Of a stretch of 30,297 bases of DNA, positions 29,494-30,297 are shown one piece after another; the stretch's first letter is position 1, and every line of letters begins with the position of its first letter. The notes beneath the pieces were generated by a model, which was not told the origin of the DNA, ran no database searches, and saw nothing but the letters and a program-made list of their open reading frames with translations. The DNA is from Pseudohaliea sp964438205 (GTDB taxonomy: Bacteria; Pseudomonadota; Gammaproteobacteria; Pseudomonadales; Halieaceae): positions 1 through 30,297 of the forward strand of contig CAYTJQ010000043.1 in the NCBI GenBank assembly GCA_964438205.1. Direction: 5' to 3'. The translations under genes were made by a program, and so were the position numbers.

Positions 29494-30294
29494 TCAGCGC
29501 GTGCCGAGATAGCGATCGCGGATGGCCTGGAGCCTGGCCGCATCATTGCTGAATACCCACTCCACGCCGCGGTTGAGCTCCCGGAACAGGCAGTTGCGGG
29601 AGCCGACGAAGCCGGTGCCCAGGACCTGGCCGGCCGGCTGCAGCCGTCGCTGTACCCCCCGGCCGAGCAGCAGGAAATGACCGCCGAGGCCGCCGTAGCC
29701 GGCCTCCAGGCAGACGCGGCACAGCGCCTCGACGTTCTCCTCAGCGACGGGAATGCAGTAGCGCCGGGGCAGAGAGGGCACCAGCTCGAAAACGCCCGGA
29801 TCCAGGCCGAGCACGTGGTAGTGCCGCCCGGGAATCAGGCCGGCGAGCGTACGCGCAAGGACCTCGCGCTGCCGCTGCGGGTCGGGGAAGGGCTCGGCCT
29901 TCAATTCGAGCATCAGGTGGGTCTCGCCACCGGTGGCCTCGATCACTTCGGTCAGGGTGGGGATCAGCGGCAGCTCGGCGCGGAGCTCGTCGAAGGCCAA
30001 GGTGCCGATCGCGGCGGGATGCCCGAACACCCGCTGCGCGGTCGGGTCGTGGCACACGACCGGCACCAGGTCCGCGGTCCAGCGGATGTCGCACTCGATA
30101 CCCCAGACACCCGCCGCCCTTGCCCTGGCGAAGGCCGGCAGGGTATTTTCCATGACTCGCACGTTGTCGTGTTCGCCGCGATGGGAGATGATCTTGCAGC
30201 TTTGCAGGGCAGCCCGCGACGGTACCGGTCTCGGTATCGTCGCCATCAGCGCGTCGGCGGCCCTCAGCTTCAGCCGCCGGAGCCTGTCGCCCAT
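29494..30294 (-). CDS. Glycerophosphodiester phosphodiesterase family protein
   Basis: This 266-residue protein has the GDPD TIM barrel. Catalytic and metal residues are visible as HRG (38-40) in IISHRGEHDN, EN (49-50) in VMENTLPAFARA, ExD (67 and 69) in GIECDIRW, and His82 in PVVCHDPT. ETHLMLELKAEPFPD supplies the further acidic strand. These enzymes hydrolyse glycerophosphodiesters to glycerol-3-phosphate and an alcohol. There is no obvious signal peptide, so it is probably cytosolic. The C-terminal EWVFSNDAARLQAIRDRY is typical. The start at 30294 is close to the window end, so an upstream start cannot be excluded. It precedes the TPR/TonB-like gene by 19 bases. Confidence 0.88.
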   Translation of the reverse strand: MGDRLRRLKLRAADALMATIPRPVPSRAALQSCKIISHRGEHDNVRVMENTLPAFARARAAGVWGIECDIRWTADLVPVVCHDPTAQRVFGHPAAIGTLAFDELRAELPLIPTLTEVIEATGGETHLMLELKAEPFPDPQRQREVLARTLAGLIPGRHYHVLGLDPGVFELVPSLPRRYCIPVAEENVEALCRVCLEAGYGGLGGHFLLLGRGVQRRLQPAGQVLGTGFVGSRNCLFRELNRGVEWVFSNDAARLQAIRDRYLGTR

Positions 30295-30297
30295 GAT

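Noticed and set aside
29474..29546. ATG at 29546 as the start of the TPR/TonB-like protein
   Set aside because: It would overlap the preceding gene by 53 bases and bury the signal peptide. TTG at 29474 gives a proper export signal directly.
1..30297. Mobile elements, phage genes, CRISPR arrays, tRNA or rRNA genes
   Set aside because: I read both strands for transposase motifs, regularly spaced repeats and tRNA-like cloverleaf sequence and saw none. The only repeats are short local ones.

Overview
The window is about 30 kb of very GC-rich, densely coded DNA. Many start/stop overlaps are of the ATGA or GTGA type, and most strand changes have little spacing. The gene set (PlsB-type acyltransferase, WS/DGAT, Cho-like nuclease, SelO, AsmA-like protein, TIGR02281-type aspartic protease, DUF6482-like protein) points to a GC-rich gammaproteobacterium, perhaps Ectothiorhodospiraceae-like or a related marine or halophilic group; this placement is inference. 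Two runs of exactly 100 N (2102-2201 and 8805-8904) are scaffold joins that truncate four genes.

Region 1 (1-5874) looks like a catabolic island around a B12-dependent acyl-CoA mutase. On the minus strand lie an iron-containing alcohol dehydrogenase, a TetR regulator and the N-terminus of a CaiC-like acyl-CoA ligase. Diverging on the plus strand are a mutase large subunit, a separate B12-binding subunit, a MeaB GTPase and a crotonase-fold protein. The mutase keeps its cofactor machinery, but the residues that define methylmalonyl-CoA mutase are replaced (Tyr to Leu, Arg to Cys, catalytic His to Asn, with an acidic residue added in the pocket). This is the best candidate in the window for an undescribed activity.

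Region 2 (5934-12649, minus strand) holds a PlsB-like glycerol-3-phosphate acyltransferase, a WS/DGAT storage-lipid synthase, a two-subunit 2-oxoacid:ferredoxin oxidoreductase and a rubrerythrin-like ferritin whose start overlaps the stop of the oxidoreductase beta subunit.

Region 3 (12866-18537) has a membrane-anchored retropepsin-like protease, a DUF6482-like protein, an overlapping Cho nuclease/photolyase DNA-repair pair, an AsmA-like protein and a glycine-zipper lipoprotein.

Region 4 (18565-26157) has two tandem amidohydrolases of different subfamilies (one exported, one cytosolic), the protein AMPylase SelO, a small methyltransferase-like protein, and a fused PyrD-PyrK dihydroorotate dehydrogenase with a TTG start behind a perfect palindrome abutting TATAAT.

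Region 5 (26288-30294) has a divergent HxlR-regulator/methyltransferase pair of visibly lower GC, then a TPR/TonB-like exported protein and a glycerophosphodiester phosphodiesterase on the minus strand. I saw no rRNA, tRNA, CRISPR array, transposase or phage gene. No gene-free stretch exceeds 300 bases; the two longest (12650-12865 and 26951-27182) are divergent promoter regions.
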